Source: Accumulibacter sp.
Lineage (GTDB): Bacteria; Pseudomonadota; Gammaproteobacteria; Burkholderiales; Rhodocyclaceae
Length of the DNA: 64,000 nucleotides
NCBI GenBank assembly: GCA_024235695.1
Contig: JACKLX010000005.1
Coordinates: forward strand, 62,001 to 126,000
Direction of reading: 5' to 3'
A model generated the notes under the pieces. It searched no databases. It was not told the origin of the DNA and saw nothing but the letters and a program-made list of their open reading frames with translations. The position numbers and the translations under genes were made by a program. Positions within the stretch are counted from its first letter, which is position 1, and each line of letters opens with the position of its first letter. Positions 9,010-19,745 of this stretch are shown here, piece after piece.

Positions 9010-9372
9010 ATGACCATCAAGAAGATCCTCGTCGTTGACGATTCGCCGACCGAACGCCATGTCATGAAAGCCTTGCTGACCAGTAGCGGCTACGAGGTAA
9101 TTACCGCGGAGAGCGGTGAAGAGGGAATCGCCAAGGCGAAAAGCGAATTGCCGGACCTCGTCCTGATGGACGTTGTCATGCCGGGCCTGAACGGCTATCA
9201 GGCGACCCGCACCCTGACCCGCGACGAGACCACCCGCAACATCCCGGTCATCGTATGTACCACCAAGGGGCAGGAAACGGACAAGATCTGGGGCTTGCGG
9301 CAGGGCGCCCAGGATTATCTGGTCAAGCCGGTCAACGGCCAGGAGTTGCTGGCCAAGATCGCCGCGCTGTAG
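9010..9372 (+). CDS. pilH: twitching motility response regulator PilH
   Basis: A 120-residue CheY-like receiver. D10-D11 of the acidic pocket, phospho-acceptor D54 (LMDVVMPGLNG), T84/T85 switch residues and K106 (YLVKPV) are in place. The family member counters or tunes PilG output in type IV pilus control. The ATG at 9010 follows GAGGGAGCC. It is 15 bp upstream of pilI in the same run. Confidence 0.9.
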   Translation: MTIKKILVVDDSPTERHVMKALLTSSGYEVITAESGEEGIAKAKSELPDLVLMDVVMPGLNGYQATRTLTRDETTRNIPVIVCTTKGQETDKIWGLRQGAQDYLVKPVNGQELLAKIAAL

Positions 9373-9387
9373 ACGGGTCGCCAGCGC

Positions 9388-9897
9388 ATGACCAAGAAGA
9401 TCAGTCTGCATGACTTCCAGTCGTATCTTGCGGCGCGACTCGCGGGTACCGGCGATCAGACTGCCGCCGGCTTGCTCGGTATCCAGGCAGGCTCGGAGTA
9501 CTGGCTGCTCGACCTGGCGGACTCGGGCGAGATCGTCCCGCTGACGCCGCTGACGACGGTGCCGCTGACCCGTCCCTGGTTCGCGGGCATCGCCAATATC
9601 CGCGGCAATCTCTATTCCGCCGTCGACTTCTCTGCCTTTCTCGGCAAGGAGCCGACGCCGCAGAATGCCAGTTCGCGGCTGCTTCTGATCGGCACCCGCC
9701 ACGGTAGCAACGCCGCCTTGCTGGTCACCCGCATGATCGGCCTGCGCAATGTCGAAGCATTAAACGCCGAGCCGTCGGATCCGGCGGCGCCGGCGTGGGC
9801 GCACGAATCGTATTCCGACAACGAAGGACGTCGCTGGAAGAAGCTCAAGGTCCGCGAGCTGCTGGCCGACGAGACGTTCATGGACATCGGCGTGTGA
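9388..9897 (+). CDS. pilI: CheW-like adaptor PilI
   Basis: A 169-residue CheW-type coupling protein linking the PilJ receptor to the ChpA kinase. The core reads [20 protein letters not shown] and then [19 protein letters not shown], the conserved G(I/V)xNxRGxxxxVxDL region of CheW proteins. It lies between pilH and pilJ. Confidence 0.88.
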   Translation: MTKKISLHDFQSYLAARLAGTGDQTAAGLLGIQAGSEYWLLDLADSGEIVPLTPLTTVPLTRPWFAGIANIRGNLYSAVDFSAFLGKEPTPQNASSRLLLIGTRHGSNAALLVTRMIGLRNVEALNAEPSDPAAPAWAHESYSDNEGRRWKKLKVRELLADETFMDIGV

Positions 9898-9967
9898 ACG
9901 CGCGCGCCGCGCAGACGCCAGACGGCCGCCACTGGCGTCGTGGATACCGTGTAACCGGAGAAGCAAA

Positions 9968-12130
9968 ATGACGTTCAAATCCAAGTTGCCGGGCTTCCTG
10001 TCCGCCAGCACAGACCCGGCAGGCGAGACCCTGGTGGCGCGCACGGTGATGGACGCAGACGAGCCGGAGGGCGGGGCAGGGTCACCGGTTGCCGCCGTGC
10101 TGGGCCGCTACCCGGTCGTCAAACGGCTGCAGATCCTGGGTGGTGCGCTGCTGCTGACGATGCTGGTGATCGCCGTCGTGGTCTATCGCGACGACCGGCA
10201 ATCGACCTACGGCACCGCCTACATCGCCGCGACCGGTGACATGGGGATGCTTTCGCAGCGGCTGGCCAAGGCTTCCAGCCTGGCCCTGCTCGGCGACCCG
10301 GCAGCCTTCAAGCAACTGCGCGAATCGCGTGACAGTTTCGCCGGCAAGCTCGCCAGCCTGACCAACGGCGGCGAACTGGGCGGCACGCAGGTGCCCGCGT
10401 CGCCGAGCAGCGTCGAGCCACAGTTGCAGGCGCTGACGCAGGCCTGGGACAAGACCGACAAGAACGCCGCCCGACTGCTCGAGATGGAAAAGAACCTGAT
10501 CTCCCTGGGCAAGGACGTCGCATCGATCAACGACAAGAATCCGCAGTTGCTCGAGCTGTCGGAGCAGGTCGCGGCGTTGAAGTTGCAAAGCGGCGCCGGC
10601 ATCCGCGAAATCGCGGCCGCCAACCAACTGGTGATGCTCACCCAGCGGATTGCCAAGAATGCCAACGCGCTGCTCGTCGGCGACGCCATCGACTCGGAAG
10701 TCGCGTTCTTGCTGGGCAAGGACACCAACACCTTTCGTGACGTCATGAAAGCGCTCGGCAAGGGCAGCGAGGTGCTTCGCATCACCGCCACCAGCGACCC
10801 GGATACCCGCCAGAAGCTCAATGACCTCGACGCCAGTTTCGGCGAGTACCGCACGGCAGTCGGCGGCATCCTCGGCAACCTGCAACGGCTGGTGATCGCC
10901 AAACAGGCGGGTTCGCAGATCTTTCACGACAGCGAACAACTGCTTGGCGCGACCGACCAGCTGGCGCAAGCCTATCAGGGCACGGTGATGAAGCGCACCG
11001 GTTACGGCTTCGCGCTGGCCGGACTGATCGTGCTGGCGATCGGCCTGCTCTTGCTGCTGGCCAGGACCTACCTGACGGAAAGCCGCCGTCAGGCCGAGGT
11101 TGCCGAGAAAAGCCGGCAGGAAACCGAGCTGGTCAACCGCCAGAACCAGGGCGCGATCCTGCGCCTGATGAACGAACTCGGCGACCTCGCCGACGGCGAC
11201 CTGACGGTCACCGCGACTGTTTCCGAAGACATTACCGGCGCCATCGCCGACTCGATCAATTACACCATCGAAGAACTTCGCGTCCTGGTCGGTCGCATCA
11301 ACGATGCCGCGAGCCGGGTCACGGTCGCCACCGGCATGGCGCAGCAGACGTCCACCGAATTGCTCGCTGCGGCCGAGCGGCAGACTGCCGAAATCAAGTC
11401 GGCGGGCCAGTCGGTGTTGGCCATGTCGTCGTCGATGACCAACGTGTCCACCGATGCCAAGCAGTCGGCAACCGTCGCCCGCCAGTCGCTGGCGGCGGCG
11501 GCCAAGGGAACACAGGCGGTCGAGGACTCGATCAAGGGAATGAACAAGATCCGCGACCAGATCCAGGAAACGTCGAAACGAATCAAGCGGCTCGGCGAAT
11601 CGTCGCAGGAAATCGGCGAAATCGTCGAGTTGATCTCGGACATCACCGAGCAAACCAACGTTCTGGCACTCAATGCTGCCATCCAGGCGGCCTCGGCCGG
11701 CGAGGCGGGACGTGGCTTCACGGTCGTCGCCGAAGAGGTGCAGCGGCTTGCCGAGCGTTCGGGCGAGGCCACCAAACAGATCGGCGCGATCGTCAGGACC
11801 ATCCAGACCGATACCCAGGACACGGTTTCGGCGATGGAGGAGTCGACCCGCGGCGTCGTCGAAGGCGCCAGACTCTCCGACGCCGCCGGGCAGGCGCTGG
11901 CCGAGATCGGCGAAGTGTCGAGCGAGCTCACTGCGCTGATCGAGACGATCGCCGCCGCGACCCGTCAACAATCGGAATCGGCCACCAAGGTGGCCCGCAA
12001 GATGCAGGAAATCCTTCAGGTCACCGGACAGACGACCGCCGGCACGCAAAAGACGGCAACCGCCATCGGCGAACTGGCCGGTCTGGCAACCGAGCTGAAG
12101 GGTTCGGTCGCCGGCTTCAAGGTGAGCTGA
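9968..12130 (+). CDS. pilJ: type IV pilus methyl-accepting chemotaxis transducer PilJ
   Basis: A 720-residue inner-membrane receptor. Membrane helix 1 is at about residues 54-73 and helix 2 at about 346-366. The periplasmic part holds two related PilJ-type segments, one around [20 protein letters not shown] and one around [25 protein letters not shown]-like linker and a long signalling coiled coil follow; its hairpin tip reads [20 protein letters not shown] (about 560-580). The N-terminal cytoplasmic stretch of about 50 residues, rich in Pro/Gly/Asp, precedes the first helix. It is expected to sense pilus or surface contact and control ChpA autophosphorylation. No methyltransferase or esterase gene is nearby. 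Confidence 0.93.
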   Translation: MTFKSKLPGFLSASTDPAGETLVARTVMDADEPEGGAGSPVAAVLGRYPVVKRLQILGGALLLTMLVIAVVVYRDDRQSTYGTAYIAATGDMGMLSQRLAKASSLALLGDPAAFKQLRESRDSFAGKLASLTNGGELGGTQVPASPSSVEPQLQALTQAWDKTDKNAARLLEMEKNLISLGKDVASINDKNPQLLELSEQVAALKLQSGAGIREIAAANQLVMLTQRIAKNANALLVGDAIDSEVAFLLGKDTNTFRDVMKALGKGSEVLRITATSDPDTRQKLNDLDASFGEYRTAVGGILGNLQRLVIAKQAGSQIFHDSEQLLGATDQLAQAYQGTVMKRTGYGFALAGLIVLAIGLLLLLARTYLTESRRQAEVAEKSRQETELVNRQNQGAILRLMNELGDLADGDLTVTATVSEDITGAIADSINYTIEELRVLVGRINDAASRVTVATGMAQQTSTELLAAAERQTAEIKSAGQSVLAMSSSMTNVSTDAKQSATVARQSLAAAAKGTQAVEDSIKGMNKIRDQIQETSKRIKRLGESSQEIGEIVELISDITEQTNVLALNAAIQAASAGEAGRGFTVVAEEVQRLAERSGEATKQIGAIVRTIQTDTQDTVSAMEESTRGVVEGARLSDAAGQALAEIGEVSSELTALIETIAAATRQQSESATKVARKMQEILQVTGQTTAGTQKTATAIGELAGLATELKGSVAGFKVS

Positions 12131-12308
12131 GTTCGGGCATCGGCATGGTCGTCAGTGGGCCGACAGGCAAGCAGGCGAACGATCAGACCGATCGCCTGGA
12201 CAGGCAGGAACGAGCGAGTGGACAACGCAGTAGCTTGGCCGCGCAGCCGGTTGATTGGCGGCTCTTGCGCAGCGGCGCCAAGAGAGTGACCTGGAGAGAC
12301 CTTCCCGG

Positions 12309-15300
12309 ATGAATGCCCCGACGGACTTCGATATCGGCCCGCTGACCTGGGTCAAGAGCGAAATCGACCTCGCACTGGAGCGCGGCGACGCGGCGCTGCA
12401 GGCGTTCACCGCCAGCGCGGTCGGCGCGAGCGGTGATTTCACGCAGGTCAGGTTCTGTCGCACGCATCTGCATCAGGTGCATGGCGCGCTGACCATCGTC
12501 GGCCTTGACGGCGTCACGCAGTTTGCCGAAGCGCTCGAATCGCTGCTCGAGGCGGTCGAGCAGCAACAGCGTCCAGCCACACCGGAGGTCATCGCCCTCG
12601 CGCAACGCGCCATGGCCGCTCTCCGCCATTATCTTGACGACCTGCTGGGCAACCAGCCGAATCAGCCGCTGCGGCTGCTGCCACTGTACCGAGAACTGCA
12701 GACGGCACGCGGACACGAACGCGCCTTGCCGACCGACCTCTTCTTCCCCAGCCTCGGCGTGCGGCCGCCACGTCGCGCCGGCGGCACGCCGAAGATCGGC
12801 CGCGCCGAGTTCCAGCAACGCCTGCGGCAGCAGCGGGCACATTTCCAGCGTGGCCTGCTGTCGTGGCTGCGGGCGCCGCAGGACGGTGCCGGCGTGCCGG
12901 AGATGCTCGACGCCGTCAGGCGCATCGAAGCCATTCAGGAGGCGCCTGCCGCACGCTCGTTCTGGTGGGTAGCGACCGCTTTCATGTCCGCCCTGGCCGA
13001 ACGGGCACTGGCGCCGGACGCCGACACCCGCCAACTGTGCACCCGCATCGATCTGCAGATTCGCCGACTGCTCGAGGGTTCGAGCAATGTCGCCGAACGC
13101 TTGATGCGCGACGCGCTTTATCTGGTCGGCAATGCCGACAGCCGTAACCGCTCGGTGCGCCGCGTCAAGCGCGCCTATCAGTTGGCCGCATTGCTGCCCG
13201 CCGCGGCGCCCGAGGCGCCGGTCGCCCTCGAATCGGTCCGCCGCCGGCTGCGCGAAGCAATCGCCGCTACCGAGGAAGCGTGGAACCGGTTTTGCGCCGG
13301 CACGACCCAGGCGTTGCCAAGCTTCGAGACCAGCACCACGGCCCTGTCGGCGGTGGTCGACGATCTCGGGCAGGCCGACTACCAGCGTCTGGCCGGCGTG
13401 ATTGCCGAGGTGGCGAGCTTCCTGACCCGCACGCCGAGCGGCCAGACCGAAGCGCTGGCGATGGAAACGGCGACCGCGATCCTGCTCGCGCACAGCGCAC
13501 AAGCGAACATCCAGTATCTCGACAGCAGCTTTACGCACCAGGTCAATGTGATGGTTGATCGGGTCCATGCCTGCCTTGCCGGTACGCCGCCACAACCGGA
13601 GTCCGAGCTGCCGTCGCTCGACGAAATGTCGCGCCAGGCGCAGGAGAAGCTGCTGGTCAGCCAGGTCGCGCGCGAGATTCAGAACAACCTGACGCAAATC
13701 GAACAGGTACTCGACGGCTTTTTCCGGGACGCCGAGAAGCGTGCCGACCTGGACGGTCTCGACAACCCGATGCGGCAGGTCATCGGTGCCCTGACGATGA
13801 TGCGCCACGACGCCGCAGTCGCGGTCCTCAAGGAGTGCGCAGCCGACATCAGGACCTTCGCGGCGCCGGAGTACACGCCGCACGAGGCGGACTTCGAACG
13901 TCTCGCCGAACAGCTGTCGCTGGTCGGCTTCTTTGTCGACGCCTTGCAGCACGGCGCCGTCGACTTCGAGGCATTCGTCAACAAGATGCAGGCCGGCACC
14001 GCCCGGATGTCGGTCGCTGGCAAACCGGCTGCGAGCGTCGAACGCGAACTCGAGCAGCGCAAGCTCGACGTCCACGCCCTGCTCACCTCGCTGCGGGCGC
14101 AGCCGGCGGATGCGGCTCTGCGCCAGGAGGTGCAGCAGACTCTCAAGGCGCTGCACAAGGACGCCGACCTGGTTGGCGACAAGACGCTCGCTCAGCACAG
14201 TCAACAGCTGCTGTCGGCCTTGTCTGCCGGTGGCGATGCCAGGCGACAGATCGTTGAACTGATGGCGGTGCTAAAACCGCAGGCATCCGAGGCGCCACAG
14301 CCGTCGGCAGAGACGATTCAGCTCTCGCAAGCGACGACCGAGGAAGTCGACGCGGAAATTCTCGAGATCTTCCTCGAGGAAGCCGCCGAAGTGCTGGCCA
14401 GCATGGATCGGAACCTGACCCTCCTGAAAGCGCAACCGCACGACGTCGAGGTGCTGACCGCGCTCCGCCGTTCGGTGCACACGCTGAAGGGCAGTGGCCG
14501 GATGGTCGGACTGAAGGATTTCGGTGAGGCGGCCTGGTCGGTCGAGCAGGTGCTCAATCTCTGGCTGCGCCAGGAGCACGAAGTCACGTCCGTGATCCTC
14601 GACCTGCTCGATCAGGCGTACACCGTCTTTCTCTCCTGGGTCGAACACCTCAAGACCGGTGAACGCCAGGCGCCCGATGCCGTGAGCCTGATGGCCCTGG
14701 CGGAGTCGCTGCGGTGCGGCAGCGAAGCTGCCGCCGATTCCCGGCCGCCAGGCGAAGCGATCGCTGCAGCCGGTGCAGCGGATGTGCAGGCGCTGGCCGA
14801 GGCCGCCGGCCCGCCGGCTGACGAGCCGGTCGCCGTCGCGGCGGCGACCGGCGAAGGTGGAGAGCTGCGAGCCCGACTGTCGATCGCGCCGGCACTGGCC
14901 GAGATCTTCAACGAGGAAGCCGGCGGTCATCTCGCCACTCTGCAGCGCGAATTGGCGGCTCTTGAAGCCGACCCGGCGGCGCCGACGGCGCACGAGATGT
15001 ACCGTGCCGCTCACACGCTTGCCGGCATCGCTGGAACGGTCGGCATCGAGGTCGTCCATCGTCTGGGCCTGGCGCTCGAACACGCCTTGTTGCGACGAAA
15101 TCACACCGCCCACCCGGAGCATCCGGACGGACTGGAGATTCTCCGGCAGGCGATCGCCGCGCTGGCCGTGATGCTGCCCGAGATCGCCGCTGACCAGCAG
15201 CCGGACGAGGTGCCGTCGCTGGTCGACGCACTGGCGACGCTTTACCCCGAGGCGCTCGGCAAGCAGCCACCGGTGCTTGCCGAAACCGACGAGGAGCAGG

Positions 15301-17702
15301 CGCCGCTGGCCACCGACACGCCGGCAGCGATCAGCGCGCCCGAGCCGGCAGGGCTGCCGTCGGGCAGCGCCGCGATCGCCATTCCGGAAATGCAGGACGA
15401 ACTCGACGAACAACTGCTACCGCTGTTTCTCGAGGAAGCCGTCGACCTGACCCAGAACATTGCCGCGCAGTTGCGCGCCTGGCGAAGCAACCCGGCCGAC
15501 ACCGACGTCCTTCGTCGCCTGGCGCGCTTGTTCCATACCCTCAAGGGGAGCGCACGGATGGCCGGCGCGATGAACCTTGGCGAACTGACGCACGCCATCG
15601 AGACGCGCATGGCCGAAGCGCAGCAGGTCGACCACGCGCCGTTGCAACTGATCGACGATATCGACAACGCCTTCGACGTCATTGTCCAGATTGTCGAACA
15701 CCTGCAGCGCGGCGAATCGGCCGACGCGCCGGTCGAGGTGCCCGACGAGACTGCCTCGGAGATGGCGCCGGAAGAACTCTCCGCGGCCGAAAGCTCGGGC
15801 ACGACAGCCGATCAGCGGGCGCCCGGGGGGCCGGCCGAGCCAGCCGACGCGGACACCGACGCTGCCGGCCAACGTGCGCTGCTGCGCGTTCGCGCCGACC
15901 TGATCGACCGGCTGGTCAACGAAGCCGGCGAGTTGTCGATTGCCCGCTCGCGGATCGAAGGCGAGATGCGGGCGATCAAGGGATCCCTGCTCGACCTGAC
16001 CGAGAACGTCATCCGTCTGCGCCGGCAGTTGCGCGACATCGAACTCCAGGCCGAGTTGCAGATGCAGTCACGCACGGCCCTGGTCGACGAGCGCCGCGCA
16101 AGCGATTTCGATCCGCTCGAATTCGACCGCTTCACACGTTTCCAGGAATTGACGCGGATGATGGCCGAGTCGGTGAACGACGTCGCCACGGTTCAGCAGA
16201 ATCTGCTGAAGAACCTCGACGACGCCAACGCGGCGATCCTCGCCCAGTCGCGTCTGAACCGCGAAGTCCAGCAGGAGCTGATGTCGGTCCGCATGGTGCC
16301 GTTCGCCAGCATCGCCGACCGCCTCTACCGCATCGTCCGGCAGGCCGGCAAGGAGCTCGGCAAGCGGGCCAACCTGGACATCAACGGTGCGCAGCTGCAA
16401 CTCGACCGTACCGTTCTCGACAAGATGCTGGCGCCGCTCGAGCACATGTTGCGCAACTCGATTGCACACGGCCTCGAAGACGCAGCGCTTCGTCGGAGCA
16501 AGGGCAAGCCGGAGATCGGCGAGCTGTCGCTGACCCTGAGCCAGGAGGGCAACGAAATCATCATTGCCTTTGCCGATGACGGCGCCGGACTCGACCTGCA
16601 GCGCTTGCGCGAACGCGGCCTGGCCGCAGGCTTGCTGACCAGTGACGAAGCCGCCGACGAAGCGAACGTCGTCGAGATGATCTTTGCCCCGGGTATCTCG
16701 ACCGCCAGCGGCGTCTCTCGTATCGCCGGACGGGGTATCGGCATGGACGTCCTGAAGAGCGCGGTGACCAGCCTGGGCGGTCGCATCGAGGTACTGTCCA
16801 GGCCCGACCAGGGCACCACCTTCCGTCTCTACCTGCCACTTACGCTGGCGGTCACCAAGGCCTTGCTGGTTCGCTCCGGCCACCGCGAGTATGCGATTCC
16901 CGCGGCGATGATCGAGCAGGTCCTCGATCTCAAGGAAAAGGGGCTGACGCGTATTCGTGAGGCTCACGCAGCGACGTGGACCGGTAGCCAGTATCCTTTT
17001 CACTATCTGCCCCATCTGCTCGGCGACGGCCAGGCGCTACCGGAAAAGCATCACCAGTACTGGGTTCTGCTGCTGCGCAGCGGCAGCCGGCGAATTGCCC
17101 TGCAGGTCGATGAGGTCCTGGGCAATCAGGAGATCGTCGTCAAGAACATCGGGCCGCAACTGGCGCGGGTGATCGGCGTCGCCGGCGCGACGGTTCTCGG
17201 CAATGGCCAGGTGATGCTGATCCTCAACCCGGTTGCCCTCGGCAGTCGCCCGCGCACCGGGCCGACAGTGCTGCCGGTGCCGACGGTACGCGAGCCGGCG
17301 GCGGCCGACAGCGTCACCGCCACCCTGCCGACGGTGATGATCGTCGATGACTCGCTGACCGTGCGCAAGATCACCAGCCGTCTGCTGGCGCGCGAGGGCT
17401 ACCAGGTGATGACCGCCAAGGACGGTACCGACGCACTCGAACAACTGGTGGCGGTGATCCCCGACGTGCTGCTGGTGGACATCGAGATGCCGCGCATGGA
17501 CGGCTTCGAGTTCACCCGCAACGTGCGTGCCGACAAGCGCCTGCGGGACGTTCCGATCATCATGATCACCTCGCGCACGGCGGACAAGCATCGGCAGCAC
17601 GCCCTGGCGCTCGGCGTCAACCACTACCTGGGCAAACCCTACCAGGAAGACGAACTGCTACGTCTGGTGGCGGACCACGTCAGCGCGCAGCGAGGTTCCT
17701 GA
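12309..17702 (+). CDS. chpA: ChpA/PilL hybrid histidine kinase with several HPt domains
   Basis: A 1797-residue CheA-like kinase; the start at 12309 is downstream of GGAGAG. Phosphotransfer domains are visible at SVHTLKGSGRMVG (H about 724), AAHTLAGIAG (H about 902) and FHTLKGSARMAG (H about 1076); an N-terminal HPt-like fold has H58 in HQVHGAL. They are followed by a dimerisation region (about 1200), an ATPase domain (LEHMLRNSIAHGLED, then ADDGAGLDL and GRGIGMDVL), a CheW-like domain (about 1515-1645) and a C-terminal receiver (VDIEMPRMDG, D about 1724; GKPY lysine). It should phosphorylate PilG and PilH. The 3' end overlaps the convergent photolyase gene by 23 bp. Confidence 0.93.
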   Translation: MNAPTDFDIGPLTWVKSEIDLALERGDAALQAFTASAVGASGDFTQVRFCRTHLHQVHGALTIVGLDGVTQFAEALESLLEAVEQQQRPATPEVIALAQRAMAALRHYLDDLLGNQPNQPLRLLPLYRELQTARGHERALPTDLFFPSLGVRPPRRAGGTPKIGRAEFQQRLRQQRAHFQRGLLSWLRAPQDGAGVPEMLDAVRRIEAIQEAPAARSFWWVATAFMSALAERALAPDADTRQLCTRIDLQIRRLLEGSSNVAERLMRDALYLVGNADSRNRSVRRVKRAYQLAALLPAAAPEAPVALESVRRRLREAIAATEEAWNRFCAGTTQALPSFETSTTALSAVVDDLGQADYQRLAGVIAEVASFLTRTPSGQTEALAMETATAILLAHSAQANIQYLDSSFTHQVNVMVDRVHACLAGTPPQPESELPSLDEMSRQAQEKLLVSQVAREIQNNLTQIEQVLDGFFRDAEKRADLDGLDNPMRQVIGALTMMRHDAAVAVLKECAADIRTFAAPEYTPHEADFERLAEQLSLVGFFVDALQHGAVDFEAFVNKMQAGTARMSVAGKPAASVERELEQRKLDVHALLTSLRAQPADAALRQEVQQTLKALHKDADLVGDKTLAQHSQQLLSALSAGGDARRQIVELMAVLKPQASEAPQPSAETIQLSQATTEEVDAEILEIFLEEAAEVLASMDRNLTLLKAQPHDVEVLTALRRSVHTLKGSGRMVGLKDFGEAAWSVEQVLNLWLRQEHEVTSVILDLLDQAYTVFLSWVEHLKTGERQAPDAVSLMALAESLRCGSEAAADSRPPGEAIAAAGAADVQALAEAAGPPADEPVAVAAATGEGGELRARLSIAPALAEIFNEEAGGHLATLQRELAALEADPAAPTAHEMYRAAHTLAGIAGTVGIEVVHRLGLALEHALLRRNHTAHPEHPDGLEILRQAIAALAVMLPEIAADQQPDEVPSLVDALATLYPEALGKQPPVLAETDEEQAPLATDTPAAISAPEPAGLPSGSAAIAIPEMQDELDEQLLPLFLEEAVDLTQNIAAQLRAWRSNPADTDVLRRLARLFHTLKGSARMAGAMNLGELTHAIETRMAEAQQVDHAPLQLIDDIDNAFDVIVQIVEHLQRGESADAPVEVPDETASEMAPEELSAAESSGTTADQRAPGGPAEPADADTDAAGQRALLRVRADLIDRLVNEAGELSIARSRIEGEMRAIKGSLLDLTENVIRLRRQLRDIELQAELQMQSRTALVDERRASDFDPLEFDRFTRFQELTRMMAESVNDVATVQQNLLKNLDDANAAILAQSRLNREVQQELMSVRMVPFASIADRLYRIVRQAGKELGKRANLDINGAQLQLDRTVLDKMLAPLEHMLRNSIAHGLEDAALRRSKGKPEIGELSLTLSQEGNEIIIAFADDGAGLDLQRLRERGLAAGLLTSDEAADEANVVEMIFAPGISTASGVSRIAGRGIGMDVLKSAVTSLGGRIEVLSRPDQGTTFRLYLPLTLAVTKALLVRSGHREYAIPAAMIEQVLDLKEKGLTRIREAHAATWTGSQYPFHYLPHLLGDGQALPEKHHQYWVLLLRSGSRRIALQVDEVLGNQEIVVKNIGPQLARVIGVAGATVLGNGQVMLILNPVALGSRPRTGPTVLPVPTVREPAAADSVTATLPTVMIVDDSLTVRKITSRLLAREGYQVMTAKDGTDALEQLVAVIPDVLLVDIEMPRMDGFEFTRNVRADKRLRDVPIIMITSRTADKHRQHALALGVNHYLGKPYQEDELLRLVADHVSAQRGS

Positions 17703-19140
17703 CCACTGCATAGCGCTGCAGCGTCTGCCGCCGCGCCTGCTGATGGTCAACCCACGGCGCTGGCGTATCGCGCCCGATGACGACACCGCAGGCGAGCTGC
17801 TCGGCGGCGCTCATCTGCCAGGGCGCGTGAATGAAGCGATCGGGCACTGCGGCCAGTTCCGGCAGATAGCGGCGGATGAACTTGCCGCCGGGGTCGAAGC
17901 GTTCGGACTGTGTCAGCGGATTGAAAATACGGAAATAGGGTTGCGCGTCGCAACCGCTCGACGCCGCCCATTGCCAGCCGCCGTTATTGGCCGACAGGTC
18001 GAAATCGTTGAGCTGCCGCGCGAAGTAGGCTTCGCCACGCCGCCAGTCAATCCCCAGATCCTTGCAGAGAAAGGACGCGGCCAGCATCCGCAGGCGGTTA
18101 TGCATGTAGCCGGTGCCGTTGAGCTGGCGCATCGCCGCGTCGACCAGCGGATAGCCGGTTCCTCCGGCGCACCATGCCGCGAAAGCGGCATCCGCCGCCC
18201 TCCCCTGCTGCCACGAAATGGCGTCGTAAGCGGGCTTGAAAGCACCCTCGACGACCCTCGGAAAGCGATCGAGGATCATGAAGTAGAAGTCGCGCCAGAT
18301 CAGCTCGGCAAGCCACGTCGCCGCTCCTTCGCCACCTTCTTGCGGCGCGCGCAAGGCGCCCGCCGCGACCGCGCGGGCGACCAGGTCGCGGATCGATACG
18401 GTCCCGAAACGGAGGTGCACCGAGAGGTAAGAAACGCCCTTGACAGCCGGGAAATCACGCTGCTGCCGATAGCGCGAAATGCGCCCGAGAAAATCGTCCA
18501 GCAATTGTTGGCCAGCGGCCATCCCGGGGACGATGCCGAGCGCTCGCAGGTCGGTCGCGGCAAAACCGATCGCCGCCAGTGGCGGCACGCCGCCACCGGC
18601 TGAGGTCGTGGCGAGCGTTCCCGATCGTCCCTGGTAGGGCTGCCAGTCGTCCTCGCCGAGCCGCTTGAGCCAGGCGTTCCGGTACGGCGTAAACACCGTG
18701 AACGGTCGCCCGGCCTGGGTCAGCACCTCGTCACCGTCAAGCAGCGCCTGATCCTTGAACGATTCGAAGCTGATTCCGTCGACCGCCAACGCGGCGCTGA
18801 CCGCGCTATCGCGGCGCTTGGCCTGTGGCTCGTAATCGCGATTGGCGAACACTGCCGCCACCGCCAACTCCCTGGCCAGTGCCGGAATCTCGTCGACCGG
18901 CCAGCCATGGCGTACCAGCAAGCCACCACCGCGCCGGCGCAACGCGCCGTCGAGCTCGACCAGCGATTCGCGAATGAACTCGACGCGGCGATCGCCGCGC
19001 TGCGTCAGCCCGTCAAGGATTTCACGATCGAAAACGAACGCGCAGTAGACCCGCCGGCCGCGCCTTTGTGCCTCGCCGAGTGCGGCGTGATCGAAGTCAC
19101 GCAGGTCGCGCCGGAACCAGACCAGAATCGAATCAAACAT
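17680..19140 (-). CDS. phrB: deoxyribodipyrimidine photo-lyase
   Basis: A 486-residue flavoenzyme that splits UV-induced pyrimidine dimers with blue light. The N-terminal Rossmann domain opens LVWFRRDLRDFDHAAL. The C-terminal FAD domain shows LIWRDFYFMIL, GYPLVDAAMRQL, YMHNRLRM and the signature NNGGWQWAASSGCDAQPYFR, as in class I CPD photolyases. Length matches the family. It is divergent from yqgE and convergent with chpA, sharing 23 bp of 3' sequence. Confidence 0.94.
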   Translation of the reverse strand: MFDSILVWFRRDLRDFDHAALGEAQRRGRRVYCAFVFDREILDGLTQRGDRRVEFIRESLVELDGALRRRGGGLLVRHGWPVDEIPALARELAVAAVFANRDYEPQAKRRDSAVSAALAVDGISFESFKDQALLDGDEVLTQAGRPFTVFTPYRNAWLKRLGEDDWQPYQGRSGTLATTSAGGGVPPLAAIGFAATDLRALGIVPGMAAGQQLLDDFLGRISRYRQQRDFPAVKGVSYLSVHLRFGTVSIRDLVARAVAAGALRAPQEGGEGAATWLAELIWRDFYFMILDRFPRVVEGAFKPAYDAISWQQGRAADAAFAAWCAGGTGYPLVDAAMRQLNGTGYMHNRLRMLAASFLCKDLGIDWRRGEAYFARQLNDFDLSANNGGWQWAASSGCDAQPYFRIFNPLTQSERFDPGGKFIRRYLPELAAVPDRFIHAPWQMSAAEQLACGVVIGRDTPAPWVDHQQARRQTLQRYAVVRNLAAR

Positions 19141-19184
19141 GGATTAGCTTTGTGTCCTTGGTTGCCGCCGATTAGAATAAGCCC

Positions 19185-19745
19185 ATGCCAAGCATCAATC
19201 TCACCGATCATTTTCTCATTGCCATGCCGGCGATGGCGGACCCGTATTTTTCCAGGACCCTGGTCTACGTTGCCGAGCACAACGAACGCGGCGCCCTGGG
19301 CGTGATCGTCAATCGGCCGATCGACATGAGCCTGGGCACCCTGCTCGACAAGATCGAAGTGCCGCTTGAGGCCGAGGGTTTTGCCAACCTGCCGGTTCTT
19401 TTCGGCGGACCGGTGCAGACCGACCGTGGCTTTGTCCTGCACCGGCCGGTCGGCCAATGGCAGTCAACGCTGGTGGTCAACGAGCAGGTCGGCCTGACCA
19501 GCTCACGCGACATCCTGCAGGCGGTGGCGCACAGTGGTCAACCGCACGACCTGATGGTGACGCTCGGCTACTCGGGATGGTCGGCCGGCCAGCTCGAGCA
19601 CGAACTGGCGCAGAATGCCTGGCTGACCGTTGCCGCCCAACAGCCGATCCTCTTCGAACTGCCCTACGAGGAAAGGCTCGCGTCGGCGCTCGATCTGCTG
19701 GGTGTCAGCCTCACCAATCTCGCCGACCAGGTCGGCCATGCGTGA
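19185..19745 (+). CDS. YqgE/AlgH family protein
   Basis: A 186-residue cytosolic protein of the UPF0301 family. Diagnostic segments are [33 protein letters not shown] and the [14 protein letters not shown] block. Biochemical role is not firmly established; the gene is conserved next to ruvX in proteobacteria, as here. Its TGA overlaps the ruvX start by 8 bp. First gene of the run leading to pyrC'. Confidence 0.93.
   Translation: MPSINLTDHFLIAMPAMADPYFSRTLVYVAEHNERGALGVIVNRPIDMSLGTLLDKIEVPLEAEGFANLPVLFGGPVQTDRGFVLHRPVGQWQSTLVVNEQVGLTSSRDILQAVAHSGQPHDLMVTLGYSGWSAGQLEHELAQNAWLTVAAQQPILFELPYEERLASALDLLGVSLTNLADQVGHA

Noticed and set aside
10082-12049. 655-codon antisense open frame inside pilJ
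   Set aside because: Mirror of a strongly coding GC-rich gene; sequence lacks domains and consists of RL/GD-type low-complexity residues.
12183-14204. 673-codon antisense frame inside chpA
   Set aside because: Same GC-driven shadow effect; no recognisable family and no ribosome-binding site.
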